Shown piece by piece: positions 1 to 8,643 of a stretch of 64,000 nucleotides of DNA. This stretch comes from Serinicoccus profundi (GTDB taxonomy: Bacteria > Actinomycetota > Actinomycetes > Actinomycetales > Dermatophilaceae): positions 2,914,001-2,978,000 of the forward strand of contig NZ_CP042862.1 of NCBI RefSeq assembly GCF_008001015.1, given 5' to 3'. Numbering within the stretch: the stretch's first letter is position 1; each line of letters opens with the position of its first letter. A model generated the notes under the pieces. The model had not been told where the DNA came from. It did no database searches and was given only the letters and a program-made list of their open reading frames with translations. The translations under genes and the position numbers were made by a program.

Positions 1-302
1 AAGCCGCGACCCTCGGCATACAGCTCGCGCATGACGCCGTCCGCGGCGGCGAGGCCGAAGGCGGACCCGCCGGAGAGGACGACGGCGTGGACGCGTTCGA
101 CGAGGTTGCGGGGGTCGAGCAGGTCGGTCTCGCGGGTGCCGGGGGCGCCGCCGCGGACGTCCGCACCGGCGACCGCACCTTCCGGAGGGCAGCGGACCAC
201 GGTGGTGCCGGTGAGGTAGCCGTCGCCGACCCGCTGGTGGTGGCCGACCGCCAGGCCGGGCACGTCGAGCAGGGAGTTGGTCAGGCCGGCGGTGCGCTCC
301 AT
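1..302 (-). CDS. P1-family peptidase (DmpA/S58-like), N-terminal part, cut by window edge
   Basis: The minus strand reads from an ATG at 302 to the window edge without a stop, giving about 100 residues. Visible motifs are GGAPGTRETDLL and VLSGGSAFGLAAADG. These are characteristic of the N-terminal half of P1-family peptidases, self-processing N-terminal nucleophile enzymes of MEROPS S58 related to DmpA L-aminopeptidase. The catalytic C-terminal part lies outside the window, so activity cannot be judged. The start is 12 bp downstream of the pntB stop, so it may be read as the last gene of the pntAB transcript. The family assignment is firm on motifs; the substrate is unknown. Confidence 0.8.
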   Translation of the reverse strand, partial: MERTAGLTNSLLDVPGLAVGHHQRVGDGYLTGTTVVRCPPEGAVAGADVRGGAPGTRETDLLDPRNLVERVHAVVLSGGSAFGLAAADGVMRELYAEGRG

Positions 303-314
303 GGGCTCAGCCTG

Positions 315-1718
315 TCACGTGCCCAGCGCGGTGAGGATCTCCTCGACCTTGGCCTTGGCGTCGCCGAAGATCATCTGGGTGTTGTCCCGGAAGAAGAGCG
401 GGTTCTGGACGCCGGCGTAGCCTGGCGCCATCGAGCGCTTGAAGACCACGACCTCACGCGCCTCCCACACCTGGAGGACAGGCATACCCGCGATCGGGCT
501 GCCCGGCTGTTCGATCGCCGCGGGGTTGACGGTGTCGTTGGCGCCGATGACGAGCACGACGTCGGTGCCGGCGAGGTCGCCGTTGACCTCGTCCATGCCG
601 AGCACGATGTCGTAGGGCACCCGCGCCTCGGCGAGCAGGACGTTCATGTGCCCCGGCAACCGGCCGGCCACGGGGTGTATGCCGAAGCGCACGGAGACCC
701 CCAGCTCACCCGGGCGCTCGACGAGGCGGGCGACCGGGTGCTGCGCGTGCGCGACCGCCATGCCGTAGCCAGGCGTGATGACGACGGAGCGCGCCTGGCG
801 CAGCATCTCGGCCACCCCCTCCGCGCCGACCTCACGGTGCGTGCCCTGCTCCTCACCGCCGTCGGCACCGACCACCGGATCGGCACCGAAACCGCCGGCG
901 ATGACGGAGACGAAGGAGCGGTTCATCGCCGTGCACATGATCCAGGACAGGATCGCGCCGGAGCTGCCGACGAGGGCGCCGGTGATGATGAGCAGGTCGT
1001 TGCCGAGCATGAAGCCCGCCGCGGCCGCGGCCCACCCGCTGTAGGAGTTGAGCATCGAGACGACGACCGGCATGTCGCCGCCGCCGATCGAGGCGACGAG
1101 GTGCGCCCCCAGCGCCAGCGCCAGCCCGGTGAGGATGAGCAGCGGCACCAGGCCGGGGGCCGCGACGAACCAGACGGACACCACGAGGCCGGCCAGCACG
1201 ACGACGAGGTTGAGCAGGTGCCTCCGCGGGAGCATGAGCGGGGCGCTCTTCATCCGGGCGGAGAGCTTGGCCCAGGCCACGACCGACCCGGTGAAGGTCA
1301 CGGCCCCGATGAAGACGCCGGCGGCGATCTCGACACGCTGACTCACCCCGGCCGCGCCGGTGGGCCCCTCCCCGAGGTAGGTGTTGATGCCGACGAGGAC
1401 AGCCGCCACCCCGACGAAGCTGTGCAGGATCGCGACGAGCTCCGGCATACCGGTCATGGCCACGACCCGCGCCCGCCAGATCCCGATGCCCGCACCGAGC
1501 GACATCGCCGCCGCGATGAGCAGCAAGGTCGTCAGCGCACCCCGTTCGGCGGTGCTGACCGCGAGCACCACGGTGGCGACGAGCGCGAGAGCCATGCCGC
1601 CGATCCCGAGGAGGTTGCCGCGCCGCGCGGACTCGTGCCGGGACAGCCCCGCCAGCGCGCCCAGGAAGAGCAGGGCCGCGACGAGGTATGCCGCGTCGAC
1701 GGCCGAGGTCAGCGTCAC
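315..1718 (-). CDS. pntB: Proton-translocating NAD(P)+ transhydrogenase, beta subunit
   Basis: Membrane subunit of the pyridine nucleotide transhydrogenase, which couples proton entry to hydride transfer from NADH to NADP+. The 467-residue protein has an N-terminal run of about eight hydrophobic helices. A C-terminal NADP(H)-binding domain III follows from about residue 290, with the [18 protein letters not shown] loop, a [15 protein letters not shown] segment and a conserved [14 protein letters not shown] tail. Length is normal for PntB. The GTG start overlaps the pntA stop by 4 bp (GTGA), implying translational coupling and stoichiometric synthesis. Confidence 0.95.
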   Translation of the reverse strand: MTLTSAVDAAYLVAALLFLGALAGLSRHESARRGNLLGIGGMALALVATVVLAVSTAERGALTTLLLIAAAMSLGAGIGIWRARVVAMTGMPELVAILHSFVGVAAVLVGINTYLGEGPTGAAGVSQRVEIAAGVFIGAVTFTGSVVAWAKLSARMKSAPLMLPRRHLLNLVVVLAGLVVSVWFVAAPGLVPLLILTGLALALGAHLVASIGGGDMPVVVSMLNSYSGWAAAAAGFMLGNDLLIITGALVGSSGAILSWIMCTAMNRSFVSVIAGGFGADPVVGADGGEEQGTHREVGAEGVAEMLRQARSVVITPGYGMAVAHAQHPVARLVERPGELGVSVRFGIHPVAGRLPGHMNVLLAEARVPYDIVLGMDEVNGDLAGTDVVLVIGANDTVNPAAIEQPGSPIAGMPVLQVWEAREVVVFKRSMAPGYAGVQNPLFFRDNTQMIFGDAKAKVEEILTALGT

Positions 1719-3286
1719 GACTCGGCTTTCCGGAACATCCCGAGCATCCGGTGGGTCACGGTGAAGCCGCCGAAGATGTTGATCGAGGCCACGGTGATGC
1801 CCACCAGGGCGAGCGCCGTGACCCAGGTGCTGCTGCTGCCGACCTGCAGGATCGCGCCGACGCAGATGATCCCGCTGATCGCGTTGGTCACCGACATGAG
1901 CGGGGTGTGCAGTGCGTGGGTCACGTGCGAGACGACGTAGTAGCCGGCGATGACCGACAGCGCGAAGACGGTGAGGTGCATCCGCAGCTCCTCCGGGGCG
2001 AAGGCTGCCCCCAGCGCGGCGAGCACCGCGAGGGTGAGCAGCACCGCGCGGCGCCGACGGGGGTCACGCGCGCGGACCTCCGGGGTATGCCGTGACGCCG
2101 GGGCCGCGGCGGTCCCGCCACCGACCTCGTCCCCGGTCGGCGTCGGCGCGGCGCGCACCGAGATCTGCGGCGGTGGCCACAGCACCTGCCCCTGGTGCGC
2201 GACGGTCATCGCCCGCACCACCTGGTCGTCCAGGTCGAGGACGAGATCGCCGTTGCCGTCGCCGCCCTTGTCCAACAACGCGACAAGGTTGACCATGTTG
2301 GTGCCGTAGAGTTGACTGGCCTGCGTCGGCATCCGCCCGGCGAGGTCGGAGTAGCCGATGAGGGTCACCCCACCGTCGGTGACGACCCGCTGGTCGGCGA
2401 CCGTCCCCTCGACGTTGCCGCCGTTGGCTGCTGCGAGGTCGACGACGACCGAGCCGGGCCGCATCGCGGCGACCGTCCCCGCGTCGAGGATCCGGGGGGC
2501 GGGCCGACCCGGGATGAGAGCGGTGGTGATGACGATGTCGGCCGTCATCGCCTCCTGCGCGTAGAGCTCGGAGGTGGCGCGCTCGGCGTCCTCGGTGAGC
2601 TCACCGGCATACCCGTCGGAGCGGCCGCTGCTCACCTCGAGGTCGAGGCTGACGAAGGTCGCACCCATCGACTCGACCTGCTCCGCGACCTCCGGGCGCA
2701 CGTCGAAGGTGCGCACCTGCGCCCCCAGCGACTGCGCCGCCCCGATGGCCGCGAGCCCCGCGACCCCGGCGCCGACGACGAAGACCGTGGCCGGCGGGGT
2801 GGTGCCGGCAGCAGTGACCTGACCGGCGAGCATGCCGCCGTAGTCATGGGCGGCCTCGATGACGGCGCGGTAGCCCGCCAGGTTGGCCATCGAGCTGAGC
2901 ACGTCGAGGCTCTGCGCCCGTGAGATGCGCGGCACGGCGTCCATCGACAGCGCGGTGACGCCACGGGCGGCCAGCTGATCCACCAGCTGCGGCGAGCGGG
3001 CCGGTGCCAGGAGCGCGGCGACCGCGGCGCCGGGCGGGAGGGTCGCGACCGTCTCGGGCGTCGGCGCGTCGACCATGAGCACGAGGTCGGCGGCCAGTAC
3101 GTCTGTGGTGGCGGCGAGGCGGGCTCCGGCCTCGGCATACGCCACGTCGGGGTAGCTCGCCCGCTCCCCCGCGCCGTGCTCGACGACCACCTCGTGGCCA
3201 CGCTTGCGCAGCGCCGTCACGGTGGCCGGGGTGGCAGCGACGATCGCCTGGGTCTCCCGCGGCTCGCGGGGTATGCCGATCAGCAC
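1715..3286 (-). CDS. pntA: Proton-translocating NAD(P)+ transhydrogenase, alpha subunit (fused dI + dIIa)
   Basis: The 523-residue protein carries an N-terminal NAD(H)-binding domain related to alanine dehydrogenase (start [13 protein letters not shown], Rossmann segment [18 protein letters not shown]). It ends with a block of transmembrane helices from about residue 425. This is the fused single-chain PntA type rather than the split PntAA/PntAB type. I chose the GTG at 3286 because GGAGAGGGGG stands just upstream and the family N-terminus begins exactly there; upstream in-frame codons encode nothing conserved. It forms an operon with pntB and supplies NADPH at the expense of the proton gradient. 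Confidence 0.95.
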   Translation of the reverse strand: MLIGIPREPRETQAIVAATPATVTALRKRGHEVVVEHGAGERASYPDVAYAEAGARLAATTDVLAADLVLMVDAPTPETVATLPPGAAVAALLAPARSPQLVDQLAARGVTALSMDAVPRISRAQSLDVLSSMANLAGYRAVIEAAHDYGGMLAGQVTAAGTTPPATVFVVGAGVAGLAAIGAAQSLGAQVRTFDVRPEVAEQVESMGATFVSLDLEVSSGRSDGYAGELTEDAERATSELYAQEAMTADIVITTALIPGRPAPRILDAGTVAAMRPGSVVVDLAAANGGNVEGTVADQRVVTDGGVTLIGYSDLAGRMPTQASQLYGTNMVNLVALLDKGGDGNGDLVLDLDDQVVRAMTVAHQGQVLWPPPQISVRAAPTPTGDEVGGGTAAAPASRHTPEVRARDPRRRRAVLLTLAVLAALGAAFAPEELRMHLTVFALSVIAGYYVVSHVTHALHTPLMSVTNAISGIICVGAILQVGSSSTWVTALALVGITVASINIFGGFTVTHRMLGMFRKAES

Positions 3287-3470
3287 GCCGCCCCCTCTCC
3301 TCGTCGAGTGTGGTGGAGCGCTGTCGAGACTAGCCCGGGGGTCCGACAGTCGTGCGCCGGACCCGCCGGGAGCCTCTCCGGGGTGACCTGCGTGGTGGCG
3401 GTGGGTCGCCCTGACGACCCGTGCCCACCACACACCACGCCGGGAGTGCGGCGACGATGGGGGGCGACGG

Positions 3471-4319
3471 TCAGGCGTCCCGCTCCTGGACGGCCCTGGC
3501 CAGCTCCTGCGCGCTCCTCCCGGCGAGCGCGGCCTGAAGGTCGGGGATCGCGGCGACCAACGACCGGGTATACGCGTGCTCCGGCTCGGCGAAGAGGCGC
3601 TCGGTCGGGCCGACCTCGACGACCTCGCCGGCCTGCATCACCGCGACCCGGTCGCACACGTGGCGCACCACCGACAGGTCGTGGCTGACGAAGACGAGCG
3701 TGAGGTCGAGCCCGTTGACGATCTCGTCGATGAGGTTGAGGACCTGCGCGCGCACGGAGACGTCGAGCGCCGAGACGGGCTCGTCCATGACGAGGATGTC
3801 CGGGTCCGGGGCCAGCGCGCGGGCGACCGAGATCCGCTGCCGCTGCCCGCCGGAGAACTGGTGGGGGTAGCGCCGGGCCGCGTCGGGGTCGAGCCCGACC
3901 TGCTCGAGCAGCCCGGCGACCCGGGCCGCGTGGTCACCGCCGATGCCCTGGGATACGAGGGGCTCGGCGATGATGTCGCGCACCCGCATCCGCGGGTCCA
4001 GGCTGCTCATGGGGTCCTGGAAGACGAGCTGCAGCGTCGTGCGCAGCCAGCCCAGGCGACGGGCCGGTTGGTCACCGACCGAACGACCCTCCACGAGCAC
4101 CTCGCCGGACGTGGGCCGGTCCAGACCGCAGATGAGGCGCAGCAAGGTCGACTTCCCCGACCCCGACTCCCCGACGATCCCGAAGCGCTCCCCCCGGCCG
4201 ATGGTCAGCGACACGTCCCGCACCGCGCGCACGACCGGCGGCGCCTCCCGCAGGGACGTGCGCGGGCGCCGGAAGTCACGGCATACCTCACGCAGCTCGA
4301 TGGCTGGGGTCTCAGTCAC
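3471..4319 (-). CDS. Peptide ABC transporter ATP-binding protein (DppF/OppF type)
   Basis: ATPase of 282 residues with Walker [10 protein letters not shown], signature [15 protein letters not shown] and Walker [13 protein letters not shown], typical of the oligopeptide/dipeptide subfamily. It ends soon after the D-loop region and lacks the C-terminal cysteine-containing extension seen in its partner at 4567-5634, as DppF-type proteins often do. It starts with GTG at 4319. Between it and the preceding ATPase gene lies a 32-bp tandem repeat array. Its cognate permeases and binding protein are at 14631-18117, separated by the accessory insert. The imported substrate (peptides, nickel or others) cannot be told from the ATPase. 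Confidence 0.9.
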   Translation of the reverse strand: MTETPAIELREVCRDFRRPRTSLREAPPVVRAVRDVSLTIGRGERFGIVGESGSGKSTLLRLICGLDRPTSGEVLVEGRSVGDQPARRLGWLRTTLQLVFQDPMSSLDPRMRVRDIIAEPLVSQGIGGDHAARVAGLLEQVGLDPDAARRYPHQFSGGQRQRISVARALAPDPDILVMDEPVSALDVSVRAQVLNLIDEIVNGLDLTLVFVSHDLSVVRHVCDRVAVMQAGEVVEVGPTERLFAEPEHAYTRSLVAAIPDLQAALAGRSAQELARAVQERDA

Positions 4320-4349
4320 GAAAGCTCACCCCTCGCGAGGCTCGGGCGG

Positions 4350-4550
4350 GTGGAGCACAACCATCTGCGACGCTCGGTGGGGAGGAAAGCAACCATCTGC
4401 GACGCTCGGTGGGGTGGTGCGCAACCATGTGCGACGCTCGGTGGGGAGGAAAAGCAACCATCTGCGACGCTCGGTGGGGTGGTGCGCAACCATGTGCGAC
4501 GCTCGGTGGGGCGCAGCACAACCATGTGCGGCGCTCGGTGGGAGGGTGGG
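4350..4550. repeat. 32-33 bp tandem repeat array, six copies
   Basis: Six copies of a conserved core of about 20 bp, CCATCTGCGACGCTCGGTGG, begin near 4358, 4390, 4422, 4455, 4487 and 4519, a regular period of 32-33 bp. Copies alternate between CATCTG and CATGTG and between the spacers GGAGGAAAGCAA and GGTGGTGCGCAA. The array fills the gap between the two peptide-transporter ATPase genes. Copies of the same unit, in pairs at the same period, occur at 32393-32454 and 39661-39716 inside genes. Spacers of only about 10 bp that are themselves repeated exclude a CRISPR. Confidence 0.95.
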
Positions 4551-4566
4551 GTGGAGGTCGGCACCA

Positions 4567-5634
4567 TCATGAGGCCTCTCCCGCGGGGTGGTGGCAGGCG
4601 TAGCCGGAGGCTCGCCGCCCCGCCGGGTGGTCCCCGCGGGGAGTCCACGGCGGCAGCTGGGCGCAGGTGTCGGTGGCGTGCGCGCACCGGCTCCGGAAGA
4701 CGCACCCGTCGGGGAAACGCCCGGCCGGCGGCACGGTCCCGGGGATCGTCGGCAGGGCCGCCCGCTCCCGCCGGCCCTGCTCGCCGGCGAGGTCGGAGGC
4801 GCCGATGAGACCTTGGGTATACCGGTGGCGCGGGTCGGCGAAGACCTCGCCGACCGGTCCGGCCTCGACGATGCGGCCGCCGTACATCACGAGCACCCGC
4901 TCGCACACGGTCGCGACGACGGCGAGGTCGTGGGTGATGAAGAGCAGCGCGGCGTCCCGCTCCTCGACGCCACGGACGACGAGATCGAGCACGGTCGCCT
5001 GCACGGTGACGTCGAGGGCCGTGGTGGGCTCGTCGCAGATGAGCAGCGCCGGGTCGTTGGCCAGCGCGATCGCGAGGACGACGCGCTGCCGCTGCCCGCC
5101 GGACAGCTCGTGCGGGTAGGACCGGGCCAGGTGCTCGGGGTCGGGCAGGCCGACCTGGTCGAGCAGCTCGACCGCGCGCGCCCGCGCGCCCGCCTTGTCG
5201 CGCGTGCCGTGGATCCGCATCACCTCAGCGACCTGGGCACCCACCCTCATCGTGGGGTTGAGCGCGGTCATCGGCTCCTGGAACACCATCGACATCGAGT
5301 CGCCGCGAAGCCGCGCCAGCTCACGCTCGCCGACCTCCAGCAGGTTGCGTTCCGCCGGGGTCCGCCCGGAGAGCCTGACGTCACCGCTGACCTGCAGCCC
5401 CTCCCCGAGCAGGCCCATCACCGCCAGCGCGGTGAGGGACTTGCCCGACCCGGACTCCCCGATGAGACCGACGCGCTCGCCGCGGCCGATCGAGAAGGTC
5501 ACATCCTGCAGCAACGCAGTCTGCCCGGCGTCGGCACGGACGTCGAGACCGTCCACGGCCAGCACGGTGGCGTCGCCACCTGAGGTGATCGATGCCGCTG
5601 GCACCGCTACGTGATCAGCCACGCCCGGCCGCAT
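4567..5634 (-). CDS. Peptide ABC transporter ATP-binding protein (DppD/OppD type)
   Basis: ATPase of about 355 residues with Walker [12 protein letters not shown]-loop MVFQEPMTALNP, signature LSGGQRQRVVLAIAL and Walker B LLICDEPTTALD. The C-terminal oligopeptide-ATPase extension carries Cys residues (FPDGCVFRSRCAHATDTC). In DppD-type proteins this region can bind an iron-sulfur cluster. The start is uncertain: ATG at 5634 is preferred, but in-frame alternatives exist at 5621 (GTG), 5649 and 5709. The upstream neighbour on the transcript is a small ORF and then the accessory island, not the permease gene at 14631 that would normally precede it. Expression may therefore now depend on a new promoter. 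Confidence 0.9.
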   Translation of the reverse strand: MRPGVADHVAVPAASITSGGDATVLAVDGLDVRADAGQTALLQDVTFSIGRGERVGLIGESGSGKSLTALAVMGLLGEGLQVSGDVRLSGRTPAERNLLEVGERELARLRGDSMSMVFQEPMTALNPTMRVGAQVAEVMRIHGTRDKAGARARAVELLDQVGLPDPEHLARSYPHELSGGQRQRVVLAIALANDPALLICDEPTTALDVTVQATVLDLVVRGVEERDAALLFITHDLAVVATVCERVLVMYGGRIVEAGPVGEVFADPRHRYTQGLIGASDLAGEQGRRERAALPTIPGTVPPAGRFPDGCVFRSRCAHATDTCAQLPPWTPRGDHPAGRRASGYACHHPAGEAS

Positions 5635-5779
5635 CGCTGAGCTCGGCATGCTCCCCAGCAGACGCCTCGCCTTCCCACCGAGCGCGGTCGTGCGGGTCAG
5701 TCGCGCCAATCTGCTCCTTGAGCCTTTGGAACCGCTCCGCTCGCCCAGCCTGTTCGGCGAGGTCCTCGGGCGTGGTCAT
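5615..5779 (-). CDS. Small charged hypothetical protein (54 aa)
   Basis: An ATG at 5779 opens a 54-residue frame beginning MTTPEDLAEQAGRAERFQ and ending in AAGRG. The protein is soluble, highly charged and probably helical, with actinobacterial codon use. Its stop overlaps the first codons of the downstream ATPase gene when that gene starts at 5634, so coupling is possible. The ribosome binding site is weak. No family is recognised. It sits exactly at the boundary between the accessory insert and the transporter ATPase genes, so it could belong to either. Confidence 0.45.
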   Translation of the reverse strand: MTTPEDLAEQAGRAERFQRLKEQIGATDPHDRARWEGEASAGEHAELSDAAGRG

Positions 5780-5900
5780 ACCGGCAGCATGACGAGACAC
5801 CGGCAACCACGCAAGCCCCGAAGGCGACGGGGCATCTTCGACGATCGACCCACGCCAGTGGGAGCCGACCAGCACGCCGCGGCCCTGCTCACCCCAGGAA

Positions 5901-6548
5901 TTACCCAGGCTCCGTGGGGCACTCCTGCCCATAGACGCTGTCCTCGCTGGCCCACCGTCCCTGGCTGACGTCGGCCATGACCTGTTCCATGGTCGAGGCT
6001 CGGGGATCCCACACCGCTCCAGCCATGAAGGAATCCCGAGAGGGGGGCACATCGACCGAGTAGCCCAGGGACTCCAGGCAAGGGATCGTCTCGCTCACCC
6101 AGTGGTCGTACAGCCCCCCGCGCCCATCGGCATCCAAAGGCGCCCGGTATTCTTGCGCGATGGGATAGCGAGCGTTGCAGACATAAATTGCCAGCGAGAA
6201 CGCTTCGTCCTGCCCCTGCGGCACATCCCACTCCAAATCTGCGGACTGCGGGTCCGACACTGCGAAACCAGACTCGCCCATGCACTCTCGGATAGCGTCG
6301 ACCTGATCCTCCGGGGACACCTCACGAACCACCTCGACGGCCGGTGGATCGTCAATACCGAGCACACGGGCGTATTCGCTTAGTTCTTCTTCCCGGTTCT
6401 GATCTGGGCTGACGTTCGACCCACCAGAACCTTGGGCGCCGCCTGCGACGCAGCCACCCGTCGCAACGCAGCCAGCCACCACAACCGAAGTTGGTAGGCG
6501 CATCTTTGAGCCTGTCACTGCCCACCTGCCCCGCTCGCTGGAAGTCAT
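5901..6548 (-). CDS. Four-cysteine lipoprotein A, partner of secreted peptide A
   Basis: The 215-residue protein has a lipoprotein-type signal ending at a Cys near residue 33 (VATGGC). The mature part shares a pattern with the lipoproteins at 11626, 12546 and 13546: a Cys a few residues before G-F (ECMGESGF), a second Cys, a C-L-x-x-x-G-Y segment (PCLESLGYSV) and a final E-C-P near the C-terminus. The start at 6548 leaves 3 nt after the stop of peptide A, implying coupling; an internal ATG at 6503 would give a shorter signal. No known family is recognised. By position it could be an immunity or accessory protein for the upstream peptide. This is inference. Confidence 0.75.
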   Translation of the reverse strand: MTSSERGRWAVTGSKMRLPTSVVVAGCVATGGCVAGGAQGSGGSNVSPDQNREEELSEYARVLGIDDPPAVEVVREVSPEDQVDAIRECMGESGFAVSDPQSADLEWDVPQGQDEAFSLAIYVCNARYPIAQEYRAPLDADGRGGLYDHWVSETIPCLESLGYSVDVPPSRDSFMAGAVWDPRASTMEQVMADVSQGRWASEDSVYGQECPTEPG

Positions 6549-6551
6549 GGA

Positions 6552-6860
6552 CTAATAGGAAGTGCAGAATGCGCCAACTGCTTGCAGTCGCGTAGAGGCA
6601 TATCTCGAAGCGCTTCCCATCCTATGCGATTCGGCTAGCCCCGCCTTGCTCGTCGCCCTGTAAATAGCGCAACTGTTGAAATAGGGGAGTTGTCTAAACT
6701 TGACCACTCCCCCCTGAAAATCGTAGATACGGTGATTTTGATATCCTTGGTGGTAGCCCTGAATGGCCGCATTCTGACTCGTGGAGCAAAACTGGGATCC
6801 AGTGTACTCAGTGTTGGCGTGCGCTGGCGTGGCACTGAGACACAGGAAAACTGCGCACAC
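6552..6860 (-). CDS. Secreted Cys-containing peptide A (bacteriocin-like candidate), possibly frameshifted in the signal peptide
   Basis: The open frame from a GTG at 6860 gives 102 residues. It has a hydrophobic core and an Ala-x-Ala cleavage site (ATPAHA), then a mature part of about 87 residues with three Cys, ending AFCTSY. The first Cys near mature position 10 and an aromatic-Cys pair just before the C-terminus match the peptides at 12172 and 14139. The GTG start lacks a positive n-region and a good Shine-Dalgarno. An ATG at 6892, with AAGGGGAAAG upstream, starts MKGKHVRGRP but is out of frame by one base and hits TAG. A single indel between 6861 and 6890 would restore a classic signal peptide. 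Gene silencing, assembly error or GTG use all remain possible. Confidence 0.65.
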   Translation of the reverse strand: MCAVFLCLSATPAHANTEYTGSQFCSTSQNAAIQGYHQGYQNHRIYDFQGGVVKFRQLPYFNSCAIYRATSKAGLAESHRMGSASRYASTRLQAVGAFCTSY

Positions 6861-6941
6861 TATGGCCGTCCCCGAACGTGCTTTCCCTTCATGTTCTTTC
6901 CCCTTATCGTCAAGCCGACATCTCTCGTGCTGGATCTATAG

Positions 6942-6970
6942 ACGCTACCCGGCCCGGCGGTAGCCGTCAA
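6942..6970 (-). promoter_or_regulatory. Predicted promoter for peptide A / lipoprotein A
   Basis: On the minus strand TTGACG (6965-6970) and TAGCGT (6942-6947) are separated by 17 bp, close to a vegetative actinobacterial promoter. It lies about 50 bp upstream of the ATG at 6892 and about 20 bp outside the left terminal repeat of the IS element. The peptide A module can therefore be transcribed independently of the export genes beyond the IS. Prediction from sequence only. Confidence 0.5.
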
Positions 6971-6990
6971 CCCCACGACGAGACTCACCT

Positions 6991-7040
6991 GAAGTGCCCG
7001 CGAAAGCGGGTCGGTGCCTCACGTAGGAATGCCCGCGAAT
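6991..7040. repeat. IS left terminal inverted repeat
   Basis: The segment contains GTGCCCGCGAAAGCGGG, then GGTGCCTCA and TAGGAATGCCCGCGAA. The same order of words, with small gaps, is found inverted at 8374-8424. Confidence 0.85.
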
Positions 7041-7068
7041 CGGTGGCTGGTTGGGGGCGCCCTGGGAC

Positions 7069-8364
7069 ATGGACGGTGGGCTGTCGATGAGGTCTCGTGC
7101 CGAGGTGACGACGAGGTACGCCAGGGCGTACGTGAGCGCTGGGAAGAAGGTGCGTGGCCAGATCCTGGACGAGGTGGTCTCGGTGACGGGCTGGTCGCGG
7201 GACAACGCCCGACGCCGGTTGAGGGCGGCGGCGAAGTCGCCGCCGGGGTCGGGTCGGCGGGTAGCCGCACGGCCACGCAAACCGCGGGCGGCGAAGTTCT
7301 CCTACGACGCCACGAGAGTGCTGCAGCGGGTCTGGGCGGCCTCGGGCGGGCAGTGCGGGAAGTACCTGGCCGCCTCGATGCGGACCCAGCTCGATGCCCT
7401 GGAACGTCATGGCGAGCTCGCCCTCGACGGGCCCGGGCGGTTGGACCCGCAGGGCCGGTACAGCGCGGGTGTGCGGGCCGAGCTGCTGGCGATGTCCGCG
7501 GCCACGATCGACAGGTACCTGGCCCCGGCCAAGGCCACCGATCAGCTGCGCGGCACCTCCACGACCAAGCCTTCGCCGTTGCTGCGGTCCTCGATCACGG
7601 TCCGCCGGGCCGGGGACGAGGTCGAGACCGAACCGGGGTTCTTCGAGGGTGACACGGTCGCGCACTGCGGACCGACGCTGAAGGGTGAGTTCGCGCGCAC
7701 CGTGAACCTGACCTGCGTACACACCGGGTGGGTGTTCACCACCACGGTGCGCAACAACGCCCACACCCACATCTTGGGCGCGCTGAGGGCCAGCGTGGAG
7801 GCGATCCCGTTCGCGGTCAGCGGTCTGGACTTCGATAACGGCAGCGAGTTCCTCAACCACGCCGTCATCGACTGGGCCGCCGACCGGCAGATCTTCTTCA
7901 CCCGCTCCCGGCCGTACAAGAAGAACGACCAGGCCACGATCGAGTCCAAGAACAACCACCTGGTCCGCCGGTACGCCTTCTACTACCGCTACGACACCGA
8001 CGCCGAGCGTGCCGTGCTCGGCCGGCTGTGGCCGCTGGTCAACGACCGCCTCAACTTCCTCACCCCGACCAAGAAGCCGACCGGGTACGGCACCGACCGC
8101 CACGGACACCGCACCCGCCTCTACGACCAGCCGGCCACCCCCCTGGAGCGGCTCCTGGGCGCCAAGGTCCTCAGCGCTCAGCAAGAGGCAGAGCTGATCG
8201 CCTACCGCGACACGCTCAACCCTGCCGACCTCGCCCGCCGGATCGCCGACCTCCAGTCCCGCCTCCTCGTCCTGGCCAAGGACAAGACCGAGCAGCTCTA
8301 CCTCGCCAGCTTCCCCTCAGCACTTCCCGACATCCGTCGCGGCATCCGCGTCCAAGCCAGCTGA
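7069..8364 (+). CDS. IS transposase, integrase-core (rve) DDE family
   Basis: About 431 residues from the ATG at 7069 (TTG at 7051 and ATG at 7087 are alternatives). An N-terminal helical region with a helix-turn-helix-like segment (VVSVTGWSRDNARRRL) precedes an rve-type catalytic core. The acidic residues lie in FFEGDTVAHCG, GLDFDNGSEFLNH and DQATIESKNNHLVRR, giving a D-D-E triad with the usual spacing. A basic C-terminal region follows. The gene looks intact and has typical high-GC codon use, unlike the more AT-rich accessory genes to its left. It is orientated opposite to the flanking bacteriocin-like genes. Confidence 0.9.
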   Translation: MDGGLSMRSRAEVTTRYARAYVSAGKKVRGQILDEVVSVTGWSRDNARRRLRAAAKSPPGSGRRVAARPRKPRAAKFSYDATRVLQRVWAASGGQCGKYLAASMRTQLDALERHGELALDGPGRLDPQGRYSAGVRAELLAMSAATIDRYLAPAKATDQLRGTSTTKPSPLLRSSITVRRAGDEVETEPGFFEGDTVAHCGPTLKGEFARTVNLTCVHTGWVFTTTVRNNAHTHILGALRASVEAIPFAVSGLDFDNGSEFLNHAVIDWAADRQIFFTRSRPYKKNDQATIESKNNHLVRRYAFYYRYDTDAERAVLGRLWPLVNDRLNFLTPTKKPTGYGTDRHGHRTRLYDQPATPLERLLGAKVLSAQQEAELIAYRDTLNPADLARRIADLQSRLLVLAKDKTEQLYLASFPSALPDIRRGIRVQAS

Positions 8365-8373
8365 CCCCCCTAC

Positions 8374-8424
8374 TTTCGCGGGCAGTTCCTAGTTGAGGCA
8401 CGGGCCCGTTTCGCGGGCACCTTG
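8374..8424. repeat. IS right terminal inverted repeat
   Basis: Reading on the minus strand gives AAGGTGCCCGCGAAACGGG, then CGTGCCTCA, TAGGAACTGCCCGCGAA. This matches the left end with minor gaps. The 8437-8643 stretch between this repeat and the permease stop shows no convincing gene. Confidence 0.85.
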
Positions 8425-8643
8425 ACATGAGGCACTACGCCCCACCTCATTGCCCCTCACCCAAATCCATGTCGAGAGCCCGCGATTCTGGCGCCAACGC
8501 ACCGACTGGGCGAATGCTTTGACCGTGTTTCACGTCGTGCCAGGGCATACATCCTGGCGACCACGACAACGACAAGCGTTGAAGGGTTCCTCTCCGTTGT
8601 CCTGTCGTCACGGTTGCGCGATCAGTCACCCGCGAGCCGCCCG

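Larger units (their letters stand above)
6982..8436 (+). mobile_element. Insertion sequence with one DDE transposase
   Basis: A single transposase gene is flanked by imperfect inverted repeats of about 50 bp (6991-7040 and 8374-8424), with weaker similarity extending to roughly 6982 and 8436. Each end contains two copies of TGCCCGCGAA about 35 bp apart, probably transposase binding sites. No clear target-site duplication could be identified, so exact ends are uncertain. The element lies between the exporter permease gene (8644) and the peptide A promoter, splitting what looks like one bacteriocin-type locus. Confidence 0.85.

Noticed and set aside
87-1940. Long plus-strand ORF of 617 codons
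   Set aside because: It is antisense to pntB and the pntA end, which have strong family motifs; composition is Arg/Gly/Asp-rich shadow.
4350-4550. CRISPR array, from regular 32-bp spacing
   Set aside because: Spacers are about 10 bp and are themselves repeated; no cas genes; the same unit occurs inside coding linkers.
4316-4906. Coding function for the 32-bp array (ORFs on both strands)
   Set aside because: Frames arise from repeat composition, overlap the ATPase ends and start with no ribosome-binding site.
8437-8643. Gene between IS and permease
   Set aside because: No frame with start signal or recognisable motif; probably untranslated 3' sequence of the exporter operon.
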